Source: Natrinema ejinorense
GTDB taxonomy: Archaea > Halobacteriota > Halobacteria > Halobacteriales > Natrialbaceae
Assembly: GCF_002494345.1 (NCBI RefSeq)
Contig: NZ_NXNI01000002.1
Coordinates: forward strand, 248,001 to 312,000
Length of the DNA stretch: 64,000 nt
Direction: 5' to 3'
Shown here: positions 44,531 to 52,592 of the stretch, piece by piece
Layout of the letters: the number at the start of each line of letters is the position of its first letter
Position numbering within the stretch: position 1 is the stretch's first letter
Position numbers and translations under genes: made by a program
The notes under the pieces: generated by a model
What the model was told of the DNA's origin: nothing
The model's database searches: none
The model's input: only the letters and a program-made list of their open reading frames with translations

Positions 44531-45913
44531 TCAGGCGTTCGCGATGATTTCGTCGAGGGCGAACAGGTGGAGGTCGTCACGGTCAGCGGCGGCATCGCGA
44601 ACCGACTGCGTGAACCCGTTTCTGGCGAAGAGCGCGTATTCTCGCTCCACGTCGCCAGTATCGGGCGTCCATCGAATCTCGTCGGCGTGGTCTTCGAGCG
44701 ACGCGAGCGCGCCGTAGTCGAGCGGTGACGACGTGAACTTACACTCGCCAGCGACCATCGTCCGACCATCCGTCAGGCCCACGACGTCGACCTCGTGCTC
44801 CTTGTACCACCACCGGCCGACGTCGACAAACGTCTCGTCGGGATACAGATTGGGGAGTGCGTCCTGACAGAGGGTCTCAAACGTCTGGCTCACGAAGTCG
44901 GCAATCTCCGGTTCGATGACGGTCTCGTAGGTGTCGTCACCGAGGCGTTCGTACCGGTCTTCGTTGCCGTAGACGAACCGGAACCAGAACCGAAACAGGG
45001 TGTCGAGAATCCGGTATCGTCCCCGTCGTGACGTTGTCTTGTCCTCGGTGACCGGGACCTCGCGATCGACGAGGCGAAGCCGTTCCAGTTTCTGGGTGTA
45101 CGTCGAAATCTGCTTTCCATCGATGCCGATCGCCCCTGCGATCTCGTTCGAGGTCGTGTTCCCGGCGGCGATCGCTTTCAGGATGGCGAAGTATCGGTTC
45201 GGTTCGGTGAGTTCGGTTCGGAGGACGTACTCGGGTTCGTTGTGTAGGAACCCCTGCTGTGAGAGAATCGCACGCTGGACGACCGTCCCGAGGTTGTGGT
45301 CCAGTTCGACGCCGTCGAGGTAGTACGGCGTCCCGCCGAACACGCCCCACGCGAACAGCTGCTCCTCGAGCGTGTACGAGTCGGGAAAGAACTCGCGTAC
45401 GGCGTCGAAGTTGAGCTGTCGAAGGTCGATCTTCTCCGTGAATCGACCGTATAGCGGGCTGTTTCCGAGGAGCGTCGCCTCTTCCATCATGCTGATCGAC
45501 GAGCCCACGAGCACGAACGTCGCGGCCGTGTCCTGTATCTCTTGGTCCCACAATCGCTGAACGACTGACGGGAGGCTCTCGTCCGCGTCGATTAGGTACG
45601 GGAATTCGTCCAGCACGACGATTGCGTCCTGCTCGGCGAGATAACCGAGAAGCGATTCCCACTCCTGTTTGATGCGGTCGACGCCGGGGAACGACTCCGA
45701 CGCGGCGTCGACGAACTCGTCGAGCTGTACCTGGGACGTGGTTTCGGTCGCCTGGTACAGCACGGCATCGTCGCCCTCGCCCAGCGATTGCCGGACGAGT
45801 TCGGTCTTCCCGAGGCGTCGACGCCCGAAGATAACGACCATGTCGGCCTCATCGGACTCGTAGCAGCCTCGGAGCCGCGAGAGTTCGGTCTGACGGTCGA
45901 CAAATCGGTCCAT
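44531..45913 (-). CDS. Archaeal-type STAND/AAA ATPase with DUF234 nuclease-like C-terminus
   Basis: 460 residues from ATG 45913. FGRRRLGKTELVRQ is a P-loop of the archaeal_ATPase family, with VVLDEFPYLI as Walker B. A winged helix follows (NEIAGAIGIDGKQISTYTQKLERLRL). The C-terminal DUF234 domain has DVVGLTDGRTMVAGECKF, resembling PD-(D/E)xK nucleases, with the catalytic-like D/E/K residues. The family is prone to horizontal transfer and sometimes associated with defence or transposition. It separates the PiT gene from the thioredoxin gene and shows no sulfur link, so it is likely an insertion. Confidence 0.88.
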   Translation of the reverse strand: MDRFVDRQTELSRLRGCYESDEADMVVIFGRRRLGKTELVRQSLGEGDDAVLYQATETTSQVQLDEFVDAASESFPGVDRIKQEWESLLGYLAEQDAIVVLDEFPYLIDADESLPSVVQRLWDQEIQDTAATFVLVGSSISMMEEATLLGNSPLYGRFTEKIDLRQLNFDAVREFFPDSYTLEEQLFAWGVFGGTPYYLDGVELDHNLGTVVQRAILSQQGFLHNEPEYVLRTELTEPNRYFAILKAIAAGNTTSNEIAGAIGIDGKQISTYTQKLERLRLVDREVPVTEDKTTSRRGRYRILDTLFRFWFRFVYGNEDRYERLGDDTYETVIEPEIADFVSQTFETLCQDALPNLYPDETFVDVGRWWYKEHEVDVVGLTDGRTMVAGECKFTSSPLDYGALASLEDHADEIRWTPDTGDVEREYALFARNGFTQSVRDAAADRDDLHLFALDEIIANA

Positions 45914-46102
45914 ACTGTCCGATGTTTGGACGTTGGCATAAACGCACCGGATAACCAATCTCAAAATAGGCTAATTCAGAATTGGCTATTTCGAGTTAGT
46001 CAGTTCGAACCGCGGACGGAGCGGCGCTCATCGAAACGCCTTCTCACCGGCCTCGACCGGCACCTCGAGCCAGTTCTCCGTCGGCCTCCGGAACTCGATT
46101 CG

Positions 46103-46543
46103 TTACGCGTGTTGTTCGATCAGGCCCTCGAGGGTCGCACGATCCTGGACGCCGACCGTGCGCTCGACCGGCTGCCCGTCGGCGTAGAGGACGAGCGTCG
46201 GGACGCCACGCGCGCCCAGCTGCTGGGCGATCCGCTGGTGACGGTCGACGTCGACCGTCGCGACGGCAGCGTCGGTCTCCGCGGCGAGGGCCTCGATCGT
46301 CGGCTCGAGCATCTGGCAGGGGCCACACCAGTCGGCGTAACAGTCCACGAGGACCACGTCGTGCTCGTCGACGACCTCGTCGAGGTGACCCTGTCCCGTG
46401 ATCGCGATCGGCTCGTCGGGCGCGTCGCCTCCCTCGTCCGCGTCGGGCGCGTCGAGACTCTCGCCGTTCTCGAGGCGTTCCTGTAACTCTCGTTTCTTCT
46501 GCTCGCGGATCCGCTGTCGTTCCTCGTCTGCAGTGTCGCTCAT
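46103..46543 (-). CDS. trxA: Thioredoxin with N-terminal coiled segment
   Basis: 146 residues. A charged N-terminus (MSDTADEERQRIREQKKRELQERLENG) resembles PDCD5-like helices. The thioredoxin fold covers about 45-146 with redox site ADWCGPCQMLEPTI and cis-Pro in GVPTLVLY. It reduces protein disulfides and could recycle persulfide enzymes. Promoter: TATA-like TTATAAC (minus strand, 46568-46574), with TTTGTGCAAC at 46578-46587 abutting it upstream. Confidence 0.92.
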   Translation of the reverse strand: MSDTADEERQRIREQKKRELQERLENGESLDAPDADEGGDAPDEPIAITGQGHLDEVVDEHDVVLVDCYADWCGPCQMLEPTIEALAAETDAAVATVDVDRHQRIAQQLGARGVPTLVLYADGQPVERTVGVQDRATLEGLIEQHA

Positions 46544-46961
46544 CGTCCGATCGTACGGCCGCCATCGTTATAATGGTTTTGTGCAACAGGTCCAATAGTG
46601 GTGGCCGGACAGTCGCGACTCGTCGTCGAGGGCGACGCAACCAGGCGATCATCGTCCGCGTCGCTCGTCGCGGGCAACTTTGACCACTGAGTGATACCGG
46701 ATCCGCAACGGACGGCACCTGGCGATGTTGTGGGCCGGTTCTATCAGCCGGCGCGGAGTCGGTGTCGGTCCGTCAGCGGACGATTACGGCGCTCGAGGTC
46801 ACCCGATCGGATATATACGCTTCGCTTTTTCCTGCCCACCTGTGTTTTGCGGTAGTGGCTTTACTACACAATACTACTTTTCGAGTGTGATCGAACGATG
46901 ACCGACCGACGCGACAGGCTCGGACGGTCCGAACGACGACGGCAGCTTCAGACCTAGACCA
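46544..46961. promoter_or_regulatory. Divergent control region of trx and the tusA-SQR operon
   Basis: About 420 nt. Beside trx lies TTTGTGCAAC (46578-46587). Near 46863-46872 is ACTACACAAT (reverse complement ATTGTGTAGT), followed by a weak TATA TACTTTT. The ATG of tusA is then about 80 nt downstream, so that transcript has a leader. Both motifs resemble the perfect palindrome at 57187 and 40790. Confidence 0.5.
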
Positions 46962-47201
46962 ATGACAGAGACACCCAAACCGGACGTAACGATCGACTCG
47001 CGCGGCGCAACGTGTCCCGGCCCGCTGATGGACCTCATCGGGACGGTGAAGACCCTCGACCCCGGCGTAGTGGTCGAACTTCGGACCACCGCACGGAACT
47101 CCACGACGGACGTTCCGGAGTGGCTTGAGGAGGCCGGCCACGAGTTACTCGAGATCGAGGAGCGCGACGACCACTGGAACATCTACCTGGAGGTCGACTG
47201 A
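46962..47201 (+). CDS. tusA: TusA-like sulfurtransferase (second copy)
   Basis: 79 residues. Active C18 is in GATCPGPLMDLIGT (CPxP). TusA proteins relay sulfur from persulfides; here the downstream gene is a sulfide:quinone oxidoreductase, whose product is sulfane sulfur. Only 1 nt separates its stop from the next ATG. It differs from the first copy mainly in the CPGP versus CPMP box. Confidence 0.9.
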   Translation: MTETPKPDVTIDSRGATCPGPLMDLIGTVKTLDPGVVVELRTTARNSTTDVPEWLEEAGHELLEIEERDDHWNIYLEVD

Positions 47202-47202
47202 G

Positions 47203-48345
47203 ATGCACCGAATCGCGATCGTCGGCGGCGGAACTGGTGGGACGGTCCTCGCGAACCGACTCGCGGACGAGCTACAGGGCGAGATCGAGGCCGGCGAGGT
47301 CGAGGTCCGACTGATCACGGCCGATCCGAACCACGTCTACAAGCCGACGTTCCTGTACGTGCCCTTCGGGAAGAAGACGGTCGACGACGCGAAACGGCCG
47401 ATCGAGGAGCTGGTCGACCGCCGCGTCACCCTGACGATCGACGAGGTCACCGGCATCGATACCGATCGCAAGCGCCTGTCGCTCGCCGACAGGACGACCT
47501 CGCTGCGCTACGACCAACTCGTGGTCGCGACCGGCGCGACCCTCGAGCCGGAGGCCGTGCCGGGCCTCGCCGAGGCCGGCCACCACTTCTACGGCCCCGA
47601 CGGTGCCGAACGACTCCGGGACGAACTGGCCGACTTCACCGAGGGCCACCTCGTCCTGAGCGTCGTCGGCGTGCCACACATGTGTCCGGCCGCGCCCGTC
47701 GAGTTCACGCTGATGGTCGACGACTGGCTCCGCCAGCGGGGTCGGCGCGAGGACGTCGACGTTACCTACACGTACCCGATCAACCGCGCCCACGGCCTCG
47801 AGTCGATCGCCGACTGGGCGACCGACCTGTTCGAGGAACGCGACATCGCCCTCGAGACGTTCTTCAACGTCGACGAGGTCGACCCCGACGCGGAAGTCAT
47901 CGGAACGGTCGAAGGGAACGAACTCGAGTACGACCTGCTCGTGGCGATCCCGCCCCACCGGGGCAGCGACCTCGTGACCGACGCGGGGCTCGGCGAGGAC
48001 GGCTGGGTCGACGTCGACAGGCACACGCTCGAGGCGACGGCGGCCGAGGACGTCTCCGCGATCGGCGACGCCGCGGACGTCCCGACGAGCAAGGCCGGCA
48101 GCGTCGCCCACTACGAGGCGGGCGTCGTCGCCGATCGGCTCGCCAGCCGCGCCCGCGGAGAGACGCCGACGGCGACCTACGACGGGAAGACGGTCTGCTT
48201 CCTCGAGGCGGGGATGGACGAGGCGACGTTTATCGAGTTCGAGTACGGCGAGGAACCGTTCGTCCGCGAGCCATCGAAAGCGCTCCACTGGGCGAAGCTC
48301 GGCTACAACGAGTCCTACTGGCTCACCGCACGGGGGTTGCTCTAG
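47203..48345 (+). CDS. sqr: Sulfide:quinone oxidoreductase
   Basis: 380 residues from ATG 47203. N-terminal FAD dinucleotide-binding motif GGGTGGTVLANRL (8-20), second FAD motif VVATGATLEPEAVPG, and a C-terminal FAD strand VSAIGDAADVPTSKAGS. Two Cys fit the catalytic disulfide: C161 in HMCPAAPVEF and C332 in TVCFLEAG; the third Cys of some SQR types is absent. SQR oxidises H2S at the membrane and feeds menaquinone, so cytochrome bd downstream could be the electron exit. A peripheral membrane role is expected. Confidence 0.88.
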   Translation: MHRIAIVGGGTGGTVLANRLADELQGEIEAGEVEVRLITADPNHVYKPTFLYVPFGKKTVDDAKRPIEELVDRRVTLTIDEVTGIDTDRKRLSLADRTTSLRYDQLVVATGATLEPEAVPGLAEAGHHFYGPDGAERLRDELADFTEGHLVLSVVGVPHMCPAAPVEFTLMVDDWLRQRGRREDVDVTYTYPINRAHGLESIADWATDLFEERDIALETFFNVDEVDPDAEVIGTVEGNELEYDLLVAIPPHRGSDLVTDAGLGEDGWVDVDRHTLEATAAEDVSAIGDAADVPTSKAGSVAHYEAGVVADRLASRARGETPTATYDGKTVCFLEAGMDEATFIEFEYGEEPFVREPSKALHWAKLGYNESYWLTARGLL

Positions 48346-48987
48346 ATGGCCGACACCGAACCCGCGCCCGACTCAGAGACCGCCGACGCCGGGGACCCGA
48401 CGCTCGAGGAACTCGTCGCCGACAACCCCGAGGAAGTCGCCCGGTTCCTCGAGCGTATCGATGTCGTCAACGACCTGCTCGACACCGCGGACCTCGCGAC
48501 GGCCGCGATGGACGACCGCATGGTCCAGGACCTCTCCGGCACGGCGACGAACCTCGGGGCCGCGGCGGACGGGCTGGCGACCGACGAGGTCGCAGCCCTC
48601 GGCGAGGCGACCGGCGAGAACGCCGACGACCTCGCCGACGCGATCGAGGCACTCGCTCGCCTGCAGCGATCGGGGACGCTCGACGACCTCGTGGCGATCG
48701 CGGACGTCGCCGCGCTCGGCTCGTCCGCGATGGACGACGGGATGGTGACCAAACTCGCGGCGACCGGCACCAGTCTCGGCGAGGTGGCTGACACCGCGGC
48801 CGACGACGACGTCGCCCGCACGCTCGAGGCGGTGCTCGGGGCCGTGGGTGAAGCGGGTGCCGAACCGACGAAACCCATCGGTGTCCGCGGGCTGGTGCGT
48901 GCCCTCCGAGACCTCGACGTCCGGCGGGGCCTCGGGTTCGTGATCGCCGTCGCTCGCAAGACGGGGCGGCGGCTGCGGAAGCGGTGA
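48346..48987 (+). CDS. DUF1641 protein, SQR partner
   Basis: 213 residues, acidic and Ala-rich with helical repeats, ending in a basic tail. The DUF1641 region includes KPIGVRGLVRALRDLDVRRGLGFVIAVARKTGRRL. It starts directly after the SQR stop. DUF1641 genes accompany SQR in many prokaryotes, presumably for membrane attachment or assembly; the role is not demonstrated. Confidence 0.85.
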   Translation: MADTEPAPDSETADAGDPTLEELVADNPEEVARFLERIDVVNDLLDTADLATAAMDDRMVQDLSGTATNLGAAADGLATDEVAALGEATGENADDLADAIEALARLQRSGTLDDLVAIADVAALGSSAMDDGMVTKLAATGTSLGEVADTAADDDVARTLEAVLGAVGEAGAEPTKPIGVRGLVRALRDLDVRRGLGFVIAVARKTGRRLRKR

Positions 48988-49174
48988 GACCGTCACGACA
49001 GTCGCCGTTGCGTCTCAGCGCACCATCCGTCGAAAGCGCCGGCGAGAGACGTAGTATGTCGCATTTCGACGTTCGTACCGCAAACACTACCCCGTGGTCG
49101 CCCCTTCTTCTAATTGGAATCACCCCGCTGTCTCGAGGTGGCATCGCTTACGACGTTCCGTCAGGTTTCACACC
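48988..49174. promoter_or_regulatory. Intergenic region before cytochrome bd
   Basis: 187 nt. No ATTGTACAAT-like site is seen. A weak T-rich patch CCCCTTCTTCTAATTGGAA at about 49101-49119 precedes the cydA start. It probably holds the cydAB promoter. Confidence 0.35.
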
Positions 49175-50599
49175 ATGATCGATCCAGTCACCGGCAGTCG
49201 GCTGCAGTTCGCACTCACGACCATCGTCCACATCATCTTTCCCGTGATGAGCATGGGGCTCGCCCCGTTCCTCGTTTACTTCACGTGGAAAGACGTTCGA
49301 ACCGGAAAGCCGATCTACGAGCAGTTACGCAGGTTCTGGACGCGGATCTTCGCCGTCAGCTTCGTCGTCGGCACCGTGACGGGGATCGTCCTCGAGTTCG
49401 AGTTCGGGACTAACTTCGCGGCGTTTTCCACGACCGCCGGCGAACTCTTCGGCGGTCCCCTCGCGCTCGAGGGGATGATGGCGTTCATGCTGGAAGCGAC
49501 GTTTCTCGGGATCTTCGTCTTCGGCCGCGAGCGCGTCGGGAACGCCCTGTACATGGTCTCCGCTGTCGCCGTCGGCCTCGGAACGTGGCTCTCGGCCGTC
49601 TGGATCCTGATCGCCAACTCGTGGATGCAGACCCCGCGGGGCTACGAACTGGCGACGAAAAACGGGCAGACGATCGTTCAGCTTGTCGATCCGATCGCGG
49701 CTTACGCCAACCCGCGGTTCCCCTGGATGTTCGTCCACATGCAAAACGCCGCCGTCGAGTCCGTCGCGCTGTTCATGGCCGGACTCGGCGCGTACTTCGT
49801 CTTCAGACACCACGTCTGGGGGTATTCGGTCGAGAACATCGGCTTCTGGGAGACGACGCTCAAGTTCGGCCTCCTCGCGCTGCTCGTCACCGCGCCGTTG
49901 CAGGTCCTCCACGGCGATCTGTACGCTCGACACGTCTTCGAGACCCAGCCACAGAAGTTCGCCGCGATGGAAGCAGTCTGGGAGACCGACTCCTACGTCC
50001 CCGAGTACATCGTCGCGTTCCCGACGAGTATGCAGGACCTACTGGATCCGCGGGCCAAGGACATCTTCGGTATCGGCATCCCCGGTGGGGCGTCGTGGCT
50101 CGCCAGCGGCGGCGATCCGCAGGCGACCATCCAGGGACTCGAGGAGTTCGAGGGCCCACAGCCGCCCGTCGCGATCGTCTTCTGGGCGTTCCGGATCATG
50201 GTCGCGCTCGGCTTCTGGTTCATCCTGCTCGCCGTCTGGGGCGGCTACCGCTGGTGGCGGGGCGAACTCCTCGAGGACGACCTCCTCCACAAGGCCCTGA
50301 TGGTCTCGACGCCGCTTGGCATCCTCGCGGTCGAACTCGGCTGGGTCGTCACCGAGGTCGGTCGCCAGCCGTGGGTCATTCAGGACGTCTTGCGGACGAG
50401 TGAAGGCGTCTCGCCGGGGCTCACGGCTGCCGAAGCGACAATAACCCTCGCCGGGTTCGCCGTCGTCTACATCGGACTGCTCGCGCTCTATACGTACGTC
50501 GTCGTCCGGATCATCCGTGCCGGACCGCCGGACGTGGACGGTCCCGAACTGGATGGCCCGACGGAGACGCCCACGTCGGAGGTCCAGGCCGATGACTGA
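49175..50599 (+). CDS. cydA: Cytochrome bd quinol oxidase subunit I
   Basis: 474 residues from ATG 49175. About nine membrane helices. The heme ligand His near the start is in TTIVHIIFPVMSMGLAPF; the conserved EFGTNF and WILIANSWMQTP segments surround the low-spin heme; and the quinone-site phrase EVGRQPWVIQDVLRT is near the C-terminus. The Q-loop is short. It oxidises menaquinol and reduces O2 with high affinity and resists sulfide, a good match for sulfide oxidation next door. The ATG of cydB overlaps its end. Confidence 0.92.
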   Translation: MIDPVTGSRLQFALTTIVHIIFPVMSMGLAPFLVYFTWKDVRTGKPIYEQLRRFWTRIFAVSFVVGTVTGIVLEFEFGTNFAAFSTTAGELFGGPLALEGMMAFMLEATFLGIFVFGRERVGNALYMVSAVAVGLGTWLSAVWILIANSWMQTPRGYELATKNGQTIVQLVDPIAAYANPRFPWMFVHMQNAAVESVALFMAGLGAYFVFRHHVWGYSVENIGFWETTLKFGLLALLVTAPLQVLHGDLYARHVFETQPQKFAAMEAVWETDSYVPEYIVAFPTSMQDLLDPRAKDIFGIGIPGGASWLASGGDPQATIQGLEEFEGPQPPVAIVFWAFRIMVALGFWFILLAVWGGYRWWRGELLEDDLLHKALMVSTPLGILAVELGWVVTEVGRQPWVIQDVLRTSEGVSPGLTAAEATITLAGFAVVYIGLLALYTYVVVRIIRAGPPDVDGPELDGPTETPTSEVQADD

Positions 50600-51593
50600 C
50601 CCGGCCTCACTCGCGACCGATCCCCTGTTCGGACTGCCGCTTGCCGACCTCTGGTTCGGGCTGTTGTTCTTCATCCTCGCGATGTTCCTGTTCCTCGATG
50701 GCTTCGACTTCGGGGTCGGCGCGCTGTTCGCGACGCGAGAGGACGCCGACGAACGCGAGCAGTTACTGTCCGCGATCGGGCCGTTCTGGGACGGTAACGA
50801 GGTGTGGCTCGTCGTCTTCGGCGGCGCGATGTTCGCGGCGTTCCCGGCCGTCTACGCCAACCTATTCAGCCGCCACTACCTGCTGATGTTCGCGATCCTG
50901 GGCGCGCTCATCGTTCGGGGTCTCGCCCCCGAGATGTACGAACAGCGCCACGACGAGGCGTGGCAGCGGTGGTGGGGGCGGGCGTTCGTCGTCGGCAGCC
51001 TCACGGCCCCGTTCTTTCTCGGGATGTTCACGGCGAACTGGCTGCTCGGCGCGACGACGATCGTCACGCTCCCGGGACTCGTCGTCGGCCTGGCCATCGT
51101 CGCGCTGACCGTCGTCGACGGCGTGGCGTTCCTTCGACTGAAGACGCGGGGCGATCTGCGCGAGGACCTCCGGACGGACGGCTACCGCGCGCTCGTGGCG
51201 TATCTCCTCCTGATCGTGGTGACGCTGGGATACGTCTACGGAGCGGCCCCCGCCCTGCGATCGGCCCTGTTCTCCGCGCCGGTCGCTGCCCTCGTCCTCG
51301 CCACGCTCGTCCTCGCCGGGGTGTACGCAGCGGCGACGCGGGCCGACCGCTACTACGTGGCGTTCGGTGCCGCTGCGGGCCTCGTCTTCGCACTGGTCGG
51401 CATCGTCGCGGGCCTGATGTATCCGGCAATCGATCGCGCCGGCGGGCTGACGGTCGAGACGGCGATCGTCTCGACGCTGCCGCTCAACCTCATGTCGATC
51501 GGGGCGGCAGTCCTACTTCCGCTCGTCTTCGTCTACTTCGTGGTCCTCTACTCCGCGTTCAGCGGCCCGATCGAAGCAGGTGAGTCGTACTAA
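50592..51593 (+). CDS. cydB: Cytochrome bd quinol oxidase subunit II
   Basis: 333 residues with about eight helices. The conserved start is ADLWFGLLFFILAMFLFLDGFDFGVGALF and the signature FWDGNEVWLVVFGGAMFAAFPAVY is present. It forms the heterodimer with CydA. The ATG lies inside the cydA end (ATGACTGA) and its stop shares a base with the next ATG, so all three genes are translationally coupled. Confidence 0.92.
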   Translation: MTDPASLATDPLFGLPLADLWFGLLFFILAMFLFLDGFDFGVGALFATREDADEREQLLSAIGPFWDGNEVWLVVFGGAMFAAFPAVYANLFSRHYLLMFAILGALIVRGLAPEMYEQRHDEAWQRWWGRAFVVGSLTAPFFLGMFTANWLLGATTIVTLPGLVVGLAIVALTVVDGVAFLRLKTRGDLREDLRTDGYRALVAYLLLIVVTLGYVYGAAPALRSALFSAPVAALVLATLVLAGVYAAATRADRYYVAFGAAAGLVFALVGIVAGLMYPAIDRAGGLTVETAIVSTLPLNLMSIGAAVLLPLVFVYFVVLYSAFSGPIEAGESY

Positions 51594-51946
51594 TGGGCTC
51601 CGACGACGACCGCGTCGAGCGTCCGGCTGTCGACGGCGGTGACGACGAGGGCCCCCCGACGGTCAGCGACGCTGACGCCGCCACTCGCAACGACGATCGA
51701 CCGACGAGCGGGTCGGGGACCGATCCGTCCCCGCCGCGGCTGGGTTCCCGGGTCCTGGTGACGTGGATCGAACTCACGGTCGTCGGCATCACCGGTGGCC
51801 TCCTCGGTGCGACGGTCGGCGGCCCGCCCGGGTTCGTGATCTACCTGGCGACGACCCTGCTCACCGTCGGCATCATCTTTCACAACGTAAACGAACTCGT
51901 CAAGACGTGGCTCCGGGCCTCGCAGAACGAACGCGCGATGGAGTGA
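51593..51946 (+). CDS. Small membrane protein coupled to cydAB
   Basis: 117 residues with an acidic, disordered N-terminal half (1-50) and two helices (about 54-78 and 80-98: WIELTVVGITGGLLGATVGGPPGFVIYLATTLLTVGIIF). It overlaps cydB by one base. In bacteria a short peptide (CydX) stabilises the bd oxidase; this protein is longer and not homologous by eye, but the position suggests an assembly or accessory subunit. Confidence 0.65.
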   Translation: MGSDDDRVERPAVDGGDDEGPPTVSDADAATRNDDRPTSGSGTDPSPPRLGSRVLVTWIELTVVGITGGLLGATVGGPPGFVIYLATTLLTVGIIFHNVNELVKTWLRASQNERAME

Positions 51947-51983
51947 TCGATGACCGACGGTGCTCGCGGGCGGTGGGACTGCA

Positions 51984-52346
51984 CTATCGCTGCTCCTCTC
52001 GTCGCAGACGTTCACGCCGGTTCTCGAACTCCTCGTCGGTGAGGTCACCGCGAGCGTAGGCGGTTCGCAGTTCCTCGAGGGCGGGGTCGGTCCGTCGGCC
52101 GCCGGATCCACGAACGGCGCGGTACAGGAGATATCCGAGGCCGAGAAGCACCAGTAACGGGACGATCGACATGAGCAGCCACATCCACGTGGCTCCGGTG
52201 CCGCCCCACATCCCGCCCCGCCACATGTGACCGCCGCCCCAGACGCCCATCATGGGCATCGCGAGCGCCATCATGAGGACCGGCAGCAGGAGGATCACGG
52301 CGATAACGACCACCAGTGTCCGAATCAGTGACTCGTCGGTTGCCAT
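51984..52346 (-). CDS. SHOCT-domain membrane protein
   Basis: 120 residues from ATG 52346. Two hydrophobic helices (about 8-32 and 53-75) surround a Gly/Trp/Met-rich loop (GVWGGGHMWRGGMWGG) that could bind metal. The C-terminal SHOCT motif is PALEELRTAYARGDLTDEEFENRRERL. SHOCT motifs mediate oligomerisation; the protein is found in many membranes without a known role. Confidence 0.85.
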   Translation of the reverse strand: MATDESLIRTLVVVIAVILLLPVLMMALAMPMMGVWGGGHMWRGGMWGGTGATWMWLLMSIVPLLVLLGLGYLLYRAVRGSGGRRTDPALEELRTAYARGDLTDEEFENRRERLRREEQR

Positions 52347-52592
52347 ACGTCCCCCTTCGGTTGCTAGAGTCTTGAACGGTATGGTGGATACCGACTCCCG
52401 GACACTGGTCGTCCGTCTGCGTCGGGAAACGCAGTCGGTTCCGTCGACGGCCACTCCCGAGCGTCGGATTCGACCGACCGGTGACGACAGGGAACCCCTC
52501 GCCACACCCAGGGGGAACGCGAGGGTCGATTTCGACGGATCGGAACCGACTCGCAGGGAGCCCAAGTAGCTCGAGCGGGCACCGAATGGCGG
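52347..52592. other. Intergenic region
   Basis: About 245 nt between the SHOCT gene start and the end of the NnrS-like gene, both on the minus strand. No gene recognised. Confidence 0.35.

Noticed and set aside
43222-44769. Open frame of 515 codons on the minus strand
   Set aside because: Antisense to the PiT carrier; extremely Arg/Asp-rich with no hydrophobic core, a typical antisense artefact.
49175-51593. Sulfur-motif control of cydAB
   Set aside because: No ATTGTACAAT-like site was found in 48988-49174, so inclusion in the proposed regulon is not supported.
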